A stretch of 44,789 nucleotides of DNA, from positions 137,259-182,047 of the forward strand of contig WELA01002438.1 of the NCBI GenBank assembly GCA_009602735.1, in the 5' to 3' direction. A program made the position numbers and the translations under genes. Source of the DNA: Mesotaenium endlicherianum. Lineage: Eukaryota > Streptophyta > Zygnematophyceae > Zygnematales > Mesotaeniaceae. Positions 24,992 to 36,172 of the stretch are shown here, piece by piece. Position 1 is the first letter of the stretch. Every line of letters begins with the position of its first letter. Below the pieces are notes generated by a model, which made no database searches, was not told where the DNA came from, and saw only the letters and a program-made list of their open reading frames with translations.

Positions 24992-27143
24992 GCCGTGAGC
25001 GTGCCGTTGGCGCTCTGCACGGCAATCTGGCCGCACAGCGCAATCAGGGATGCTCCCTCCTGACTGGGAATGGCGATCGCAGCCGTCGAATCTGCGCTGG
25101 CAGTGCCGGACTGCGTGCACGCGCCACGTGGAAGGACGTGTGCGCCGCTGGCGTGCGCAGCTGCTGCTGTGGCTGCCGAGCTGCGATCTTGTAGCTGGCC
25201 GCTCGGCAAGCCTCGCGCCGCCGTGCGAGGTGTGAGCGGACGCGTGAGCGCGCGAGTGTGCGCGTGGCTGCCGGCAAGAGCGGCCTGGCCTGCCGGACAC
25301 GTGGCAAGGGTCGGCGCCTGCTGAACCCTGCTGCTTGCAGCAGCCAACAGGGTGAGACCCTTCTGGCGTTGCCGGCGGATGCGTAGGTCTGCGCCTGGGA
25401 TAGCGACGCGCAGAGCGGGGGGCGCTCCAGCCGTGTGTGCTGTAGTCGTGGTACTCAGCTGGCTAGCGCGCCCCGTCGCGACAGCTGTCGCTGCGCAGAC
25501 TGCCGAAGGCACTGCTGGCGTCAGCAGGGCGGCACAGGCCAGCGGGGCTGCTGAAGCTTGCGGCTCTGCTGGCGTGTGTGCCGGATCGTCAAGGGGCGCG
25601 TCAGGAGCTGCAGCGTCTATGACGCAGGGTAGCGGGACCGCGTGCGCCTGCAGCCTGCAATCTGGCAACCCGACCGAACGAGTGCAGCGACTGCTGACGG
25701 ACATCAGCGCAGGGTGCGCAGGTTTGGCAGAAGCGGCTGCACAGACGCCTGCGGCGCTGGTCGCCGTAGCTCTGTCGTGGGGCGGGCGCGTGCAAGGCTG
25801 CAGCGCTGCTATAGCGCCAGGTGCCAGCCTCTGGGGCTGCCACATGTTGGCGTGGTGAACGTGCGCAGGAGCTGCGCGGACGCCAGCTGTTGGAGTTGAA
25901 GCGTCGGACGGCGGGACGCGTGCGAAGAGGGCTCCGCATGCGTCGTAACTGTCGGTGGCGACGAGGCCGCGGAGTTTGGCGATCTCTGCGTTGACCTCTA
26001 CGAGGGCGTCGCTGACGCCGTCGAAACTGTAGTAATCGGCTCCGAGGGTCAGCGCGGCGTCCATCGTAGCCGAGGCTGCAGTCATCGAGGGACGTCCACC
26101 CGTGCAAGGGTTACGCATGCCCCGAAGTACTGCTGCTGGCGCAGGGCCGTCACGAGCGCGTCCGTTCTCGGCGTCGCGCTTCTTCTGCAGGCATACAATC
26201 TGCAGGTGGCCGGCCTTGCCACAGTACGTACAGTCACCGGGCTTGCCACTTTGCGCAATAGTGCAGTTCTGGCGAGAGTGGCCCGTCTTCCCGCAGGACC
26301 AAAAGGGGTCGCTCGTTGTGGCGGCCATGGAAATGCGGCCACGCGGAGCACCGCGCTGCTGGGTCTGCTGGGACAGCTGAGAGCGCTGGGGCTTCTGCTG
26401 CTGCTGGGGCTGGCGAGCCGGTGCTAGGCGCATCGTCGTGGATGGCAGCATCGAAGACTCTTGGCGTACGCCCGTGGATGCGAGGCCTACACGGTCGCTA
26501 ATGTTGCTCCGTGCGGCGGCCAAGCTCTGCTTCTCGACTGAGAGGTAAGCGTCCTCCAGCGAGTACTCGGAGCCGATGTGGTAGATGAGAGGAGCCATGG
26601 CTCGCTCCCTCAAACGTGGCTCTACGGCGCGCAAGAAGATCCCCGCTGCCTCCCGGTCAGTGACGGTGCCAACGTCTCGGCGAAAATGCGTCAAGCGGCG
26701 GTACATCATGCGGATCGTCTCATTCTTGCAACGGAAGAAGTGGTGCAGCTTGTACACCTTCTCCTCGGTCGCGGCCTGGAACTCCTTCCTGAGGACGTCC
26801 CAGAAGGCCTTGACCGGATCAGCGAGGGGGGTCTCCACTGGGGGTTCCCCCACAGGCTCTGTGCGTGCGTAGATCTCGTCACCCTTCTCACGGAATGTGT
26901 CACGAGCCTCGTAGAGGAGATAGCGCATGAGCGTATAGAACACGTCACGCTAAGTGAGCGCGGGCATCTTAAGCCTCGCGCTCACGAACTCAACCTCGAA
27001 CTCTGAGATTGTGTCGTCCAGATCACAGGTTCCTGGTCTGCCGCTGAAGCAGAAGAGGGAGGACCTGTCAGCCTTGACCTCGTGGTCACCTGCCATGGGA
27101 TACCAGGAATCGTGGTGAGCCCAATGGGAAGACGGCTTAGGGA

Positions 27144-27148
27144 CAATC
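27144..27148 (+). other. Left target-site duplication of copy B (CAATC)
   Basis: CAATC directly precedes the 5' LTR of copy B and recurs at 35991-35995 after the 3' LTR. Confidence 0.95.
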
Positions 27149-27893
27149 TGTAATGAATCAGTATATTAGTAGATATAATATTCATTTAAATATAATAGTT
27201 AATTTAGTTCAGCCTGCTGAACTTTAGTTAGTAGTCAGTCTGCTGAACTTTAGTTAATAATCAGTCTGCTGGACTTTACATAATTATCAGTTTAATGACT
27301 CGGCCAAAAGCAGCAGGCTGAAGTCAACTCAAGTCAGCTTGCTGACACATTCTTTGACAGCCAGCTGACTTCCGTACTCGGTAGCAGCGAACTGCCTTGA
27401 TATGCATCTAAGTGCGATATGCTAGATGAATGGCCAGATGACATCCCTATGATGGATGGCTATTCGGGATGATGGGAGATGGCGGTGGATTTGGTTAACC
27501 GAGGTCCTACCAACGTGGTTAACTCCCGGGTAGGCGGTGCCATCGCACTGACCGTTGAACAGTAAACTCATTCCATGTACATATGCTAGGCATTGCTCTC
27601 GAGTTCGGCATTCGGAAACGAGGCCAACTCTCTTGTACAGCTTACTGAGAGAGCTCTGAATCCAAGGCGAGAAGCCATTGATACGCACTGTCTTCTAACC
27701 TTGCTTATGTATGAGTTTACTGATTTGCATCATTGATGCTAGTTTACTCGCATTTGACTTACGAGTATTATTCCCTGCTAGTGTATTGTCCTTTGCCGTT
27801 TAACTAGTTAACGGAAATACCATAAAGATTACTTGCTGATATAAAGATCTTTATTAATTGTTAATCGCCTATTTGGTAAGTCGATTCATTTCA
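27149..27893 (+). repeat. 5' LTR of copy B
   Basis: The LTR runs from TGTAATGAATC to GATTCATTTCA. It carries four tandem units of about 26 bp (TCAGTCTGCTGAACTTTAGTTA type, about 27208-27303), possibly enhancer repeats. TATAAAG at 27840-27846 is a possible TATA box, though close to the LTR end. Confidence 0.96.
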
Positions 27894-27894
27894 G

Positions 27895-27906
27895 TGGTAT
27901 CGGAGC
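27895..27906 (+). promoter_or_regulatory. Primer binding site of copy B
   Basis: TGGTATCGGAGC starts two bases after the LTR. It differs at one position from TGGTATCAGAGC, the usual plant site complementary to the 3' end of initiator tRNA-Met. It would prime minus-strand DNA synthesis. Confidence 0.85.
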
Positions 27907-27927
27907 AGTTATCACAGTCTTCTTTGT

Positions 27928-29406
27928 ATGGTAAGGACAAGGTCTCAAACTAGCAACTCCCGAGACATGGAGAACCAGGATAACGAGAATGTCGAAAACC
28001 AGGCGGAAAGCCATGTAGCGGGAAACCGTACCTATTCGGAAGCAGTAGCGGATACTGCAGCTAGGGAGGCTGCAGATGAGGCAGCTGCTATTGCCTCAGT
28101 CGCAGCTCAGCAAGCTGAGGAGGAGATAGCCAGACTAGAAGCTGAACAAGTAGCAAAGGCCGCTGAAGATATACAAAGGAGGGAAGGACAGCCAGCTGAC
28201 GAGCGCACTGTTGAAGAACTTATGGCATCAAGGGCCAATGTTCTGAACCCACCTCCTGCCGTACAACTCAATGTACCCCTAGGTCAAATACGTGACCGGC
28301 TGAATGCGGCAGGAATTGCTGCTGCAGGAGCAAGAGGGATTGTTGAGGACACTACTCAGCGAGTAGATGCCAATGCTGCTGCTGCATTTGCTAATCTACC
28401 ACCCCAAAATGTAGACTTGGGAGCATTGTTCGTTCAGATGCAGTCGCAAATGGCGACCATGTATCAGTCCCAGCAGGAGGACAAAAGAATCATAATGTCC
28501 CTACTCCGGGACAGAGACCAACTGGGGTCTCACACCACTAGTGGTGGTGGCCGAGGGCCTAGTAAGCCCAAGCCGAAACCTCCCCAGGACTATGATCCTG
28601 AGGGAAACAGAAAATATTACCTGATCAAGTTTCTCGCGGATGTTGAGCAGTGGCTGGAGAACTACCCAGAACTGCAAGATTACGAGAAGGTCAGGCACAC
28701 CGGTGCGCTACTGAAAGGCAGTGCCGCAGACTGGTGGCTTTACTGGAAGGAAGAGCGTAAGGCTCGGCAACTCGGTGACCCTACGTGGGTAGAGTTTGTC
28801 GAGAAGTTGCATGAGAAGTTTGATGTCATCAACCAGCAGGAGAAAGCTATCTATGCGATGATCTCCCTGACACTGAAGCAGACCACTTCAGTTGCTGAGT
28901 TTGCTCAAAAGTTCCAAGAGAACATGATGAAGCAGCCTGATTTGCCAGAACGGTATAGGATAGCATACTTCAGGTATGGCTTGAAATCCGAGGTCTCTGG
29001 TCATTTTGCTGAGAAAAAGTATGAGAAACTGGCTGACTTGATCCAGGATGCTGACGCCTGGGATCAGCAGCAGTTCAATCACAAGCGCCAGAGTAACGCT
29101 TTGGTGTCTAAGATTGTCAAAAAGCCCCACGGTTCCTACAATGCAGTTGAAGGAGACCAGGCTGAGGATAATCAGGGTGATGAATATGAGTATGAGTACA
29201 ATGCTATTCAGTCTAGAGGTAGAGGTGGTCCCTCTCGAGGTGGCTATGGAAGGGGTGGTGGTAGGACTAAGCCGAGACCAGCCTCAGCAAAATCTACTTG
29301 CTACCATTGTCAGCAGAAAGGCCACTACAGAGAACAGTGTCCGGTCAAGCACCTGCCTAAGGTCGAGAGAAAAGACCAGCCTTTAAAAGACAGCAACAGT
29401 CAGTAA
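27928..29406 (+). CDS. Gag, copy B
   Basis: A protein of 492 residues. The N-terminal ~180 residues are rich in Ala and Glu, probably helical. The retrotransposon Gag domain lies at about 230-385 ([42 protein letters not shown]). An acidic stretch, an RGG-rich segment (about 427-450) and one CCHC knuckle ([14 protein letters not shown]) follow. It forms the virus-like particle and binds RNA. The ATG at 27928 is the first after the primer binding site. It ends at TAA 29404-29406 inside the frameshift hairpin. Confidence 0.96.
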   Translation: MVRTRSQTSNSRDMENQDNENVENQAESHVAGNRTYSEAVADTAAREAADEAAAIASVAAQQAEEEIARLEAEQVAKAAEDIQRREGQPADERTVEELMASRANVLNPPPAVQLNVPLGQIRDRLNAAGIAAAGARGIVEDTTQRVDANAAAAFANLPPQNVDLGALFVQMQSQMATMYQSQQEDKRIIMSLLRDRDQLGSHTTSGGGRGPSKPKPKPPQDYDPEGNRKYYLIKFLADVEQWLENYPELQDYEKVRHTGALLKGSAADWWLYWKEERKARQLGDPTWVEFVEKLHEKFDVINQQEKAIYAMISLTLKQTTSVAEFAQKFQENMMKQPDLPERYRIAYFRYGLKSEVSGHFAEKKYEKLADLIQDADAWDQQQFNHKRQSNALVSKIVKKPHGSYNAVEGDQAEDNQGDEYEYEYNAIQSRGRGGPSRGGYGRGGGRTKPRPASAKSTCYHCQQKGHYREQCPVKHLPKVERKDQPLKDSNSQ

Positions 29407-29429
29407 TCCAGTCTACTGACTGTGAGGAT
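29382..29429 (+). promoter_or_regulatory. -1 ribosomal frameshift signal (gag-pol), copy B
   Basis: TTTAAAA lies at 29382-29388 in the gag-frame phase T-TTA-AAA, followed by a 7-nt spacer. The 10-bp stem is 29396-29405 paired with 29414-29423, and the loop ATCC can pair with GGAT at 29426-29429. It is the same in copy A. Confidence 0.8.
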
Positions 29430-32400
29430 GCTAGAGATAGTGAGTCGTCACTAGCTGCCCTCGTAGCAGGTATTATGGGTCCTGCTGAACTGGATTCACT
29501 ATGCATGCCTGACAACCAGATAAAGGAGACCATCAGCAATATAGACGTCCAGAGAGTGCACACTCTGGATGCTCTTGTTCCACCTGATGTCCAACATTTC
29601 TTTGCTACGTCAGGAGAACAATGCGAAAGTCAGGAAAAGACAGTCCCCCCTATCCTACTGCATTGCATGATTGCAGGTAGGAAGGTGAGGGCATTTGTTG
29701 ACGGAGGGGCGTCACATACTTTTATCCACAAGGACTTAGTTAAGCGGCTAAGGCTGCCTACTGTCACCCAAGGGAATAGAAAAATATTCCTTGGAGATGC
29801 CTCAAGTATCCCGGGAGGAGTTATAACCAAGCCTATTGAGGTCCAGTTAGGTTCTGGCATTGCAGTTCTAACTGAAACGCTTACATTTGAGGTACTCAAC
29901 ACTGGCTTTTATGATCTCGTGCTAGGCAGGTCCTGGCTTAATAGACATCAAGCTGAAGTGTGTTGGAGCAGAGGTACAGTTAAAGTGAGAGGAGCCAGTG
30001 ATGGGCAGACTGACTTGGCACCCACCAGTGCTCTTCCTCTTGTCCTGTGTGGATGGCAAATGAAGGAAAAGAAGAGGCTTCCAGAAGGATGCAAGTTGCT
30101 GAATGCAATGGAGTTCGTCAAAAGCTGGAACCAGAAGGAAGACAGAATGTTCTGTCTGCTGCTAAGAGAGGTACCTCCTCAACCTGAAGAAGTGGTTGAG
30201 AAAAAGGTACACCCTCCGGAACACCCTACTGCTGCAAACATTGTTGCTCAGTACACGGATGTGTTTAATATGCCTCCAGGACTACCCCCTAAGCGGGAAG
30301 TAGATCATAGGATTGATTTATTACCTGGTAGCCAGCCACCCTGGCAACGCACGTATGGCTTGTCTTATTTGGAGAGTGAGGAGTTGAAAACACAGATTGC
30401 AGAGCTGGAGGAAAATGGTTACATTTCTCCCAGTAAATCACCGTACGGCGCACCTATCCTATTTGTTAAGAAAAAGGATGGCAGTATGCGGATGTGTGTG
30501 GATTACAGAGCCCTGAACAGAATTACAGTAAAGAACAAGTATGCTTTACCCAGAATCGAGGACTTGCTTGATACCCTGTCTGGCGCTAAGGTGTTCAGTA
30601 AGATAGATCTCAAGAGTGGTTATCATCAAATCAGAATTGCTGAGGGGGATGAACACAAGACTGCTTTCCGCACACGTTATGGACACTATGAGTTCAACGT
30701 GATGCCATTTGGACTGACTAATGCTCCTGCTACCTTTATGGGTGCTATGAATGACATTTTCAGACCTTATTTGGATAAGTTTGTGCAAGTTTTCCTGGAT
30801 GATATTTTAATTTTCTCTAAAGATGAAGCTCAGCACACTGAACACTTAAAGAAAGTGCTGGACACTCTGCGGAAAAATCACTTGTATGCTAAAATGAGCA
30901 AGTGTGATTTCTTTAAGGAAAGTATTGAATTCTTAGGCCACGTTGTCAGTAAAGAGGGCATCAGTGTGGATCCTAAGAAAGTCCAGACCATAAGGGACTG
31001 GCCAGTACCACAGTCTGTCTCTGAAGTTAGATCCTTCCTCGGGTTGGCTAACTACTATAGGAGATTTATTGAGAATTATTCCACAAAGGCCAGTAAACTG
31101 ACTGACCTTACTAAGAAAGACATCGGGTATGTGTGGGGGGAAGAGCAGCAGGCTGCCTTCCAGACCCTTAAAGATGCCCTTTGTTCTGCCCCAGTGCTAG
31201 CCGTGTATGACCCCAGCAAACCGGTGCAGGTGGTTACTGATGCCTCTGATTTTGCCATGGGTGCTATTTTGTTGCAGCCTGCTGACAAAACCACAAAGGA
31301 TGGTAAGGTACGGCAGGAGTGGCATCCTGTGTTGTATGAGTCTATGAAATTTAATCCAGCGGAGATTAATTACTCAGTGCATGATAAAGAGCTGCTAGCT
31401 ATCATTCATGTACTCAAACAGTGGAGAGCATACTTACATGGTAAAGCTTTTAAGGTGATTACAGATCATCTAGCTCTGACCCACTTTCAGAAGAAGTCCA
31501 AGCTGTCGAGGAGGGAGAACCGCTGGAGCCAGATGCTGGAGCAGTTCCAAGTCCAGATCGACTACAAACCAGGGAAGTTGAATCCTGCTGATGCACTCTC
31601 TAGAAGACCTGACTTGCAAGAAAGGAACTTTAGTCAGCATACTGTAGATAAAGTCCTGTGTGCACTCACTTCACTAAAGGTGAAAAAGTCCTTCCTTGAA
31701 CAACTTAGGAAAGCCTACCTTTCTGACCCAACATTTGAGCCCAGCCCCACTACTGGTATGTGTCGTGCTACCGCACTCGGGTATAAGCTCAAGGGAGGGG
31801 TCTGGGTGACTGAAACCACTTCAGGCAGGCTGAAGCTGGTCATTCCTAATAATTTGGAAATAAGGTCTCTCTTACTGAGTCAAGCTCATGACAGTCTCCT
31901 GGGTGGACATTTGGGGCAGGCCAAAACTGTTGGCAAACTGGCAAAACATTATCATTGGGAGGGGTTACCCCGGGAGGTCTTGAAATATGTCAAGTCCTGT
32001 GACCAGTGTCAGAGAAATAAGTCTCGGCACACACCACCCGGAGGTCTCTTGCAACCGCTACCCATCCCAGCGGGACGCTGGGAAACTATATCCATGGACT
32101 GGGTGGTCTCACTACCAAGAACTGCCAACGGGCATGATTCAATACTGGTAGTCGTGGATAAACTGACAAAAATGGTCATTTTTATCCCCACAACTGTCAA
32201 AGTGACTGCACTCGAAACAGCGAGACAGTTTTACAACCATGTAGTATGCCAACATGGGCTCCCTTCTAATATCATCTCAGACAGAGACTCAAAATTCACC
32301 TCTAAGTTCTGGAGAGCTTTAATGGGGTTAATGGGAGTCAAACAGCTGCTCAGCACAGCAAACCACCCTCAGACTGATGGGCAGACTGAAAGAACTAACC

Positions 32401-33188
32401 GAGTTCTGCAGGAGGTGCTGAGAGCATATATTAACCAAAAACAAGATAATTGGGATGACCTGTTGCCTCAAATTCAGTTTGCGGTCAACAGTGCGGTGCA
32501 CGCGTCAACGGGCAAAACTCCTTTTGAACTCAGCCTGGGTAGAGTCCCTAGGTCTCCTCTAGATGTGTTAGGGGAATCTTTAACTCACCCTGAAGGAAAT
32601 GACAACCCGGTCTCCCTCCAGTTAACTCAGGAGTTTGCTGACACCCTGTCAGAAGTCCAACGAAACTTGCACACGGCCCAGCACAACCAACAAAAATACG
32701 CTAATCAACACCGTTGGGAACTGACATTTTCCAAGGGGGATTTAGTCAAACTGCATTCTGAGCACCTGTACCTCCCTGGTGTGGTCAAGAAAAAGCTTGG
32801 CCCTGTCTGGGTCGGTCCCTATTCGGTGGTCCGTCGTGTCGGTCAGAATGCTTACAAACTGAACATGTCAGCCGAATACAAGGGGCACCCGATCTTTAAT
32901 GTCTCCTTCCTGGAACCGTACATCAAAGGTGATACACTGTTCACAGGTCGGTTCCCTGTCCAACCGGGACCGGTTCCCGCTGTCCGGGACGGCGACCCTG
33001 AGTATGAGGTCGATGAGATTTTAGACTCTCGCTCGGTACGTCGATTGTGTAAATATGTCATGAAATACCTCATTCGATGGAAGGGTTACGATGCCTCTGG
33101 GGACACTTGGGAGTTTAAGGACCACTTGACCAATGCCAAAGGGGCGTTGACACGGTTCCACCTTCGGGCCGCTGGAGTCCCTCCATAA
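29382..33188 (+). CDS. Pol polyprotein with chromodomain, copy B
   Basis: Same domain order as copy A: protease with D-G-G-A, RT with F-L-D-D, RNase H, integrase zinc site and a D-D-35-E core, GPY/F-like module, chromodomain. It is 1237 residues from the first Met at 29475, one fewer than copy A because one Glu codon is absent before the chromodomain ([10 protein letters not shown] versus [11 protein letters not shown]). It is intact. It differs from A only in roughly the last 215 residues, including the chromodomain ([11 protein letters not shown] versus [11 protein letters not shown]). Confidence 0.96.
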   Translation, partial: FKRQQQSVIQSTDCEDARDSESSLAALVAGIMGPAELDSLCMPDNQIKETISNIDVQRVHTLDALVPPDVQHFFATSGEQCESQEKTVPPILLHCMIAGRKVRAFVDGGASHTFIHKDLVKRLRLPTVTQGNRKIFLGDASSIPGGVITKPIEVQLGSGIAVLTETLTFEVLNTGFYDLVLGRSWLNRHQAEVCWSRGTVKVRGASDGQTDLAPTSALPLVLCGWQMKEKKRLPEGCKLLNAMEFVKSWNQKEDRMFCLLLREVPPQPEEVVEKKVHPPEHPTAANIVAQYTDVFNMPPGLPPKREVDHRIDLLPGSQPPWQRTYGLSYLESEELKTQIAELEENGYISPSKSPYGAPILFVKKKDGSMRMCVDYRALNRITVKNKYALPRIEDLLDTLSGAKVFSKIDLKSGYHQIRIAEGDEHKTAFRTRYGHYEFNVMPFGLTNAPATFMGAMNDIFRPYLDKFVQVFLDDILIFSKDEAQHTEHLKKVLDTLRKNHLYAKMSKCDFFKESIEFLGHVVSKEGISVDPKKVQTIRDWPVPQSVSEVRSFLGLANYYRRFIENYSTKASKLTDLTKKDIGYVWGEEQQAAFQTLKDALCSAPVLAVYDPSKPVQVVTDASDFAMGAILLQPADKTTKDGKVRQEWHPVLYESMKFNPAEINYSVHDKELLAIIHVLKQWRAYLHGKAFKVITDHLALTHFQKKSKLSRRENRWSQMLEQFQVQIDYKPGKLNPADALSRRPDLQERNFSQHTVDKVLCALTSLKVKKSFLEQLRKAYLSDPTFEPSPTTGMCRATALGYKLKGGVWVTETTSGRLKLVIPNNLEIRSLLLSQAHDSLLGGHLGQAKTVGKLAKHYHWEGLPREVLKYVKSCDQCQRNKSRHTPPGGLLQPLPIPAGRWETISMDWVVSLPRTANGHDSILVVVDKLTKMVIFIPTTVKVTALETARQFYNHVVCQHGLPSNIISDRDSKFTSKFWRALMGLMGVKQLLSTANHPQTDGQTERTNRVLQEVLRAYINQKQDNWDDLLPQIQFAVNSAVHASTGKTPFELSLGRVPRSPLDVLGESLTHPEGNDNPVSLQLTQEFADTLSEVQRNLHTAQHNQQKYANQHRWELTFSKGDLVKLHSEHLYLPGVVKKKLGPVWVGPYSVVRRVGQNAYKLNMSAEYKGHPIFNVSFLEPYIKGDTLFTGRFPVQPGPVPAVRDGDPEYEVDEILDSRSVRRLCKYVMKYLIRWKGYDASGDTWEFKDHLTNAKGALTRFHLRAAGVPP

Positions 33189-33236
33189 CTGTCATTTCAG
33201 TTGACACGGGAAGGTGACAGGCAGTCCTGTCTCCAT

Positions 33237-33250
33237 TTAAGTTGGAGGGG
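33237..33250 (+). other. Internal polypurine-tract-like copy, copy B
   Basis: TTAAGTTGGAGGGG follows pol and duplicates the tract at 35231-35243 that precedes the 3' LTR. Confidence 0.5.
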
Positions 33251-33346
33251 AAAATATATGACAGTTAGTGAGCGAGAGCGATAAAAACACACTCATACGT
33301 TTATGTGTAGCGCATCGCAACTACGTCAACTTTTAGCAATCATCCT

Positions 33347-33454
33347 GTAAGGTAAACAGCAGCGAAGCCACTATACTAAATACTAACATACTTCCTGCAA
33401 TCCCTATGACAAAGGTCCATATCCTACTAACTTGTGCCCTGGTTACATGTGCAG
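33347..33454 (+). promoter_or_regulatory. Candidate intron in front of ORF3, copy B
   Basis: Donor-like GTAAGG at 33347 (or GTAAAC at 33352), TACTAAC motifs at 33381-33387 and 33425-33431, and a CAG acceptor ending at 33454, one base before the ORF3 ATG. Same as in copy A. Confidence 0.45.
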
Positions 33455-33455
33455 G

Positions 33456-35132
33456 ATGGCGCCCACCACACAAAAGGAGGACAGAAAGCGCAAGGCAGAA
33501 GAAGCCAGGAGGACAATGGAGCAATACCAGAAGGAGCTGGCGGCGACGTCCCTCACCAGGAGAGAACAAGAAAGGGTCCGCAAACAACAAGAGGCGGCAG
33601 AAGAGGCACAGAGGAAGAAGGATCAGGAAGCGGAAAACCTCAGGAAGGCTGAGGAGGAGAGACAGAAGAAACAGCAAGAAGAAGCGGCAGCGGCAGAAGA
33701 GGAGAAAAGAAAAAAGATTGAAGCGGACAGACAGAAGAGCTTGGCCACTTACAGGTATACTGTGGTGGGTGGCCAAAACTTCGATAACCTGAAGGAAGCA
33801 TTGCTGGCAGCCCAGGAGATCAACAGGCTGGAACAGACAACACTGCTACAGAAGGAAGGAGCTACAGCACTGGACAGGTACATCGAGACACACACCGGCG
33901 TGGTCCTTTACGAAGATTATGCTAAGATGGTGGGCTATACAGCAGAGCAGGCCCGGTATCTCGCAGATGATTCAGAGGACAAGCCGGTCCCCATACCGGG
34001 AATAGTGGGAGATCAGAGACTCATCCGGATGGTGAGCATGCGGCCCGATAGCTTTAAGGATACGGTATTCTACCTCACACTCCTGCCAGCTTACAATGAA
34101 GTTGAGAGAAGGAGCTGGGAGTACTTGGCCAGGGAAGCAGGACAGCAGATGTTCTCTCCCCACTGGTTCCCGTGTAAACTGAGGAAGGCTGAGCACGGAC
34201 CCCAGTACTACCAGCAGCCAACAGACTGGAGGTGGATGACCGTCACAAATAAGAAGCAGGAGTGTGACCGAGCCCAACCGGATGACTTCCACTATGGCCT
34301 AGACGGCTATCTCATCCTACCACCTCACATTGCCCCTTGGGACCCCAGGCTGAATGGATGCCTGAGCAATATGAATGCAGAGACCAAGGAACATAGGAGG
34401 AGGGGAAGAGACTACTTCTCTAAGGGAAAGCATGCCTTTGTCAAATGGGCAAAGAATGCAGGCCGGATAGATATCAGTAGGCTGAAGGCCAAGCAACCTC
34501 CAGCGCGCCCTAAGAAAGGGAGGTCGGTAGACTACTCCATGTCTACTAGGGAGCAGGACGACTTAGTGGACGAGACCCCTACTCTCTCCGAGGAGGAGGA
34601 TGAGGAGGATGAGGAAGAAGAACAAGGCAGAGGAGAAGCATCAGCAGCAGGTACTCAGGATACCCAGGGACAGGCAGTGGCACTTCCTAAAGAACCACGA
34701 TCAGGTGTGTGGAATGTGATCCCCGTTATGGCGACAACTGGACCCCGCGCTCGCTCCCCCAGCCCACCTGCCCAAGCAGGGGAAGAAGCTGATCTGACTG
34801 TACTGGGCAGCAGACACAGACAGAAATCCCCAGAGGACAGGGGTGCCAGAAGAGGGACACGCGGGTGGGCCAGAGGTATGCCAGCCTCCCCCTCCGCTCA
34901 GGGGCATGTACCTCTAGCCAATGTATTTCAGCATCCTACTGGAATGCCTGTCTATGTGGGCATCAACACCCAAGTGGTTGAAGAGCAGGCTACCATCCTT
35001 CGTTCTCCTCGAGGTCCAACTTTAGAGCAAACCGGGTTCTTTAGAAGGCCAGCTGACAGACCTAGAGGGCTGTCCAGATCTAGGTCCAGATCTCCGTCCC
35101 CTGATCCTGAAGCCCCAGGAACCACCCCTTAA
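33456..35132 (+). CDS. ORF3, accessory protein of the chromovirus, copy B
   Basis: About 558 residues from the ATG at 33456; an upstream in-frame ATG at 33432 would add eight residues. It has the same architecture as in copy A: N-terminal charged coiled coil, central globular part, acidic run, Pro/Ser-rich region and R-S tail (SRSRSRSPSPD). I saw no amino-acid difference from copy A, although the last ~200 nt carry several silent changes. That hints at purifying selection on the protein. The family is not recognised. Possible roles are RNA or chromatin binding, or nuclear import of the integration complex; these are guesses. Confidence 0.75.
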   Translation: MAPTTQKEDRKRKAEEARRTMEQYQKELAATSLTRREQERVRKQQEAAEEAQRKKDQEAENLRKAEEERQKKQQEEAAAAEEEKRKKIEADRQKSLATYRYTVVGGQNFDNLKEALLAAQEINRLEQTTLLQKEGATALDRYIETHTGVVLYEDYAKMVGYTAEQARYLADDSEDKPVPIPGIVGDQRLIRMVSMRPDSFKDTVFYLTLLPAYNEVERRSWEYLAREAGQQMFSPHWFPCKLRKAEHGPQYYQQPTDWRWMTVTNKKQECDRAQPDDFHYGLDGYLILPPHIAPWDPRLNGCLSNMNAETKEHRRRGRDYFSKGKHAFVKWAKNAGRIDISRLKAKQPPARPKKGRSVDYSMSTREQDDLVDETPTLSEEEDEEDEEEEQGRGEASAAGTQDTQGQAVALPKEPRSGVWNVIPVMATTGPRARSPSPPAQAGEEADLTVLGSRHRQKSPEDRGARRGTRGWARGMPASPSAQGHVPLANVFQHPTGMPVYVGINTQVVEEQATILRSPRGPTLEQTGFFRRPADRPRGLSRSRSRSPSPDPEAPGTTP

Positions 35133-35210
35133 GGTGACAGGCTGAAAAGATAGTCAGTAAGGGAGGCTGGTCAGGGTCAGTTTCTTTATTTAAAGCTTTT
35201 GCAGTTTAAT

Positions 35211-35245
35211 GTTGTCGAGGCGACAACAAGTTAAGTTGGAGGGAT
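35211..35245 (+). other. 3' hairpin and polypurine tract, copy B
   Basis: A 7-bp stem GTTGTCG/CGACAAC (35211-35227) is followed by TTAAGTTGGAGGG (35231-35243) just before the LTR. Confidence 0.75.
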
Positions 35246-35990
35246 TGTAATGAATCAGTATATTAGTAGATATAATATTCATTTAAATATAATAGTTAAT
35301 TTAGTTCAGCCTGCTGAACTTTAGTTAGTAGTCAGTCTGCTGAACTTTAGTTAATAATCAGTCTGCTGGACTTTACATAATTATCAGTTTAATGACTCGG
35401 CCGAAAGCAGCAGGCTGAAGTCAACTTAAGTCAGCTTGCTGACACATTCTTTGACAGCCAGCTGACTTCCGTACTCGGTAGCAGCGAACTGCCTTGATAT
35501 GCATCTAAGTGCGATATGCTAGATGAATGGCCAGATGACATCCCTATGATGGATGGCTATTCGGGATGATGGGAGATGGCGGTGGATTTGGTTAACCGAG
35601 GTCCTACCAACGTGGTTAACTCCCGGGTAGGCGGTGCCATCGCACTGACCGTTGAACAGTAAACTCATTCCATGTACATATGCTAGGCATTGCTCTCGAG
35701 TTCGGCATTCGGAAACGAGGCCAACTCTCTTGTACAGCTTACTGAGAGAGATCTGAATCCAAGGCGAGAAGCCATTGATACGCACTGTCTTCTAACCTTG
35801 CTTATGTATGAGTTTACTGATTTGCATCATTGATGCTAGTTTACTCGCATTTGACTTACGAGTATTATTCCCTGCTAGTGTATTGTCCTTTGCCGTTTAA
35901 CTAGTTAACGGAAATACCATAAAGATTACTTGCTGATATAAAGATCTTTATTAATTGTTAATCGCCTATTTGGTAAGTCGATTCATTTCA
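35246..35990 (+). repeat. 3' LTR of copy B
   Basis: 745 bp, TGTAATGAATC to GATTCATTTCA. It carries the same four ~26-bp tandem units (about 35305-35400) as the 5' LTR. Confidence 0.97.
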
Positions 35991-35995
35991 CAATC
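35991..35995 (+). other. Right target-site duplication of copy B (CAATC)
   Basis: It matches 27144-27148. Confidence 0.95.
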
Positions 35996-36123
35996 AGAGG
36001 AAGCACGAGTGCCGGCTGTTCCCCTTCAGAGGGTTCAGTGACAGTACTGAGATCGGAGTCTGAGTCTTCTCCACTAACCCCTTTGTAGTAAGGCTGGTAA
36101 GCACGCCCACTACGGGTAGGCAT
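35996..36123 (-). pseudogene. Gag N-terminus of element M, separated by copy B
   Basis: ATG at 36123-36121 (MPTRSGRAYQPYYK) opens 42 codons plus two bases up to 35996. The third base of the split codon is 27148, and the frame continues through the main gag part. The sequence is rich in Asp, Ser and Glu. The leader between the LTR and this ATG is only about 49 nt and shows no clear primer binding site. Confidence 0.85.
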
Positions 36124-36172
36124 ACGCTGAAGATTCTAATTGCGTGCAGGCAAAGAGAGATCTGTTTAGAAG

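Larger units (their letters stand above)
24030..25230 (-). repeat. ~570-bp internal duplication in the gag linker of M
   Basis: Two diverged tandem blocks each code for AQSQGLNPGCAQNP and similar flanks (ASADxxAAxAIPSQ, ATRPxxPR). The shared palindromes lie 573 bp apart, at 24385-24418 and 24959-24991. Confidence 0.75.
23191..27148 (-). pseudogene. Gag of element M, main part, with very long linker
   Basis: The segment contains a retrotransposon Gag domain (FSGRPGTCDLDD...RYLLYEARDTF...VKAFWDVLRKEF) and two zinc-knuckle-like motifs near 26200-26320. The first lacks its first Cys (FWSCGKTGHSRQNC); the second is complete (CTYCGKAGHLQIVC). About 900 residues of low-complexity Ala/Pro/Gly-rich sequence follow, including an internal duplication and a short-period A-P-G repeat. 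A TAG at 26950-26952 splits the Gag domain and another at 23191-23193 separates it from the protease. The N-terminal 42 codons lie beyond the nested copy B, at 35996-36123. Confidence 0.88.
27149..35990 (+). mobile_element. Ty3/gypsy chromovirus, copy B, complete, nested in element M
   Basis: An 8842-bp element with two 745-bp LTRs, a 5-bp TSD, primer binding site, gag, pol, ORF3 and polypurine tract, all open. Taking out the element and one TSD joins codons of the M gag gene in frame, which independently proves the boundaries. The LTRs differ at only about three positions by eye, so the insertion is young and the copy may still be active. Confidence 0.97.

Noticed and set aside
16328..26952. 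TAG read as Gln (as in some ulvophyte green algae) instead of premature stops in element M
   Set aside because: The element also has TGA stops and at least four frameshifts plus lost catalytic residues, which a recoded TAG would not explain. No host exon in the window uses an in-frame TAG.
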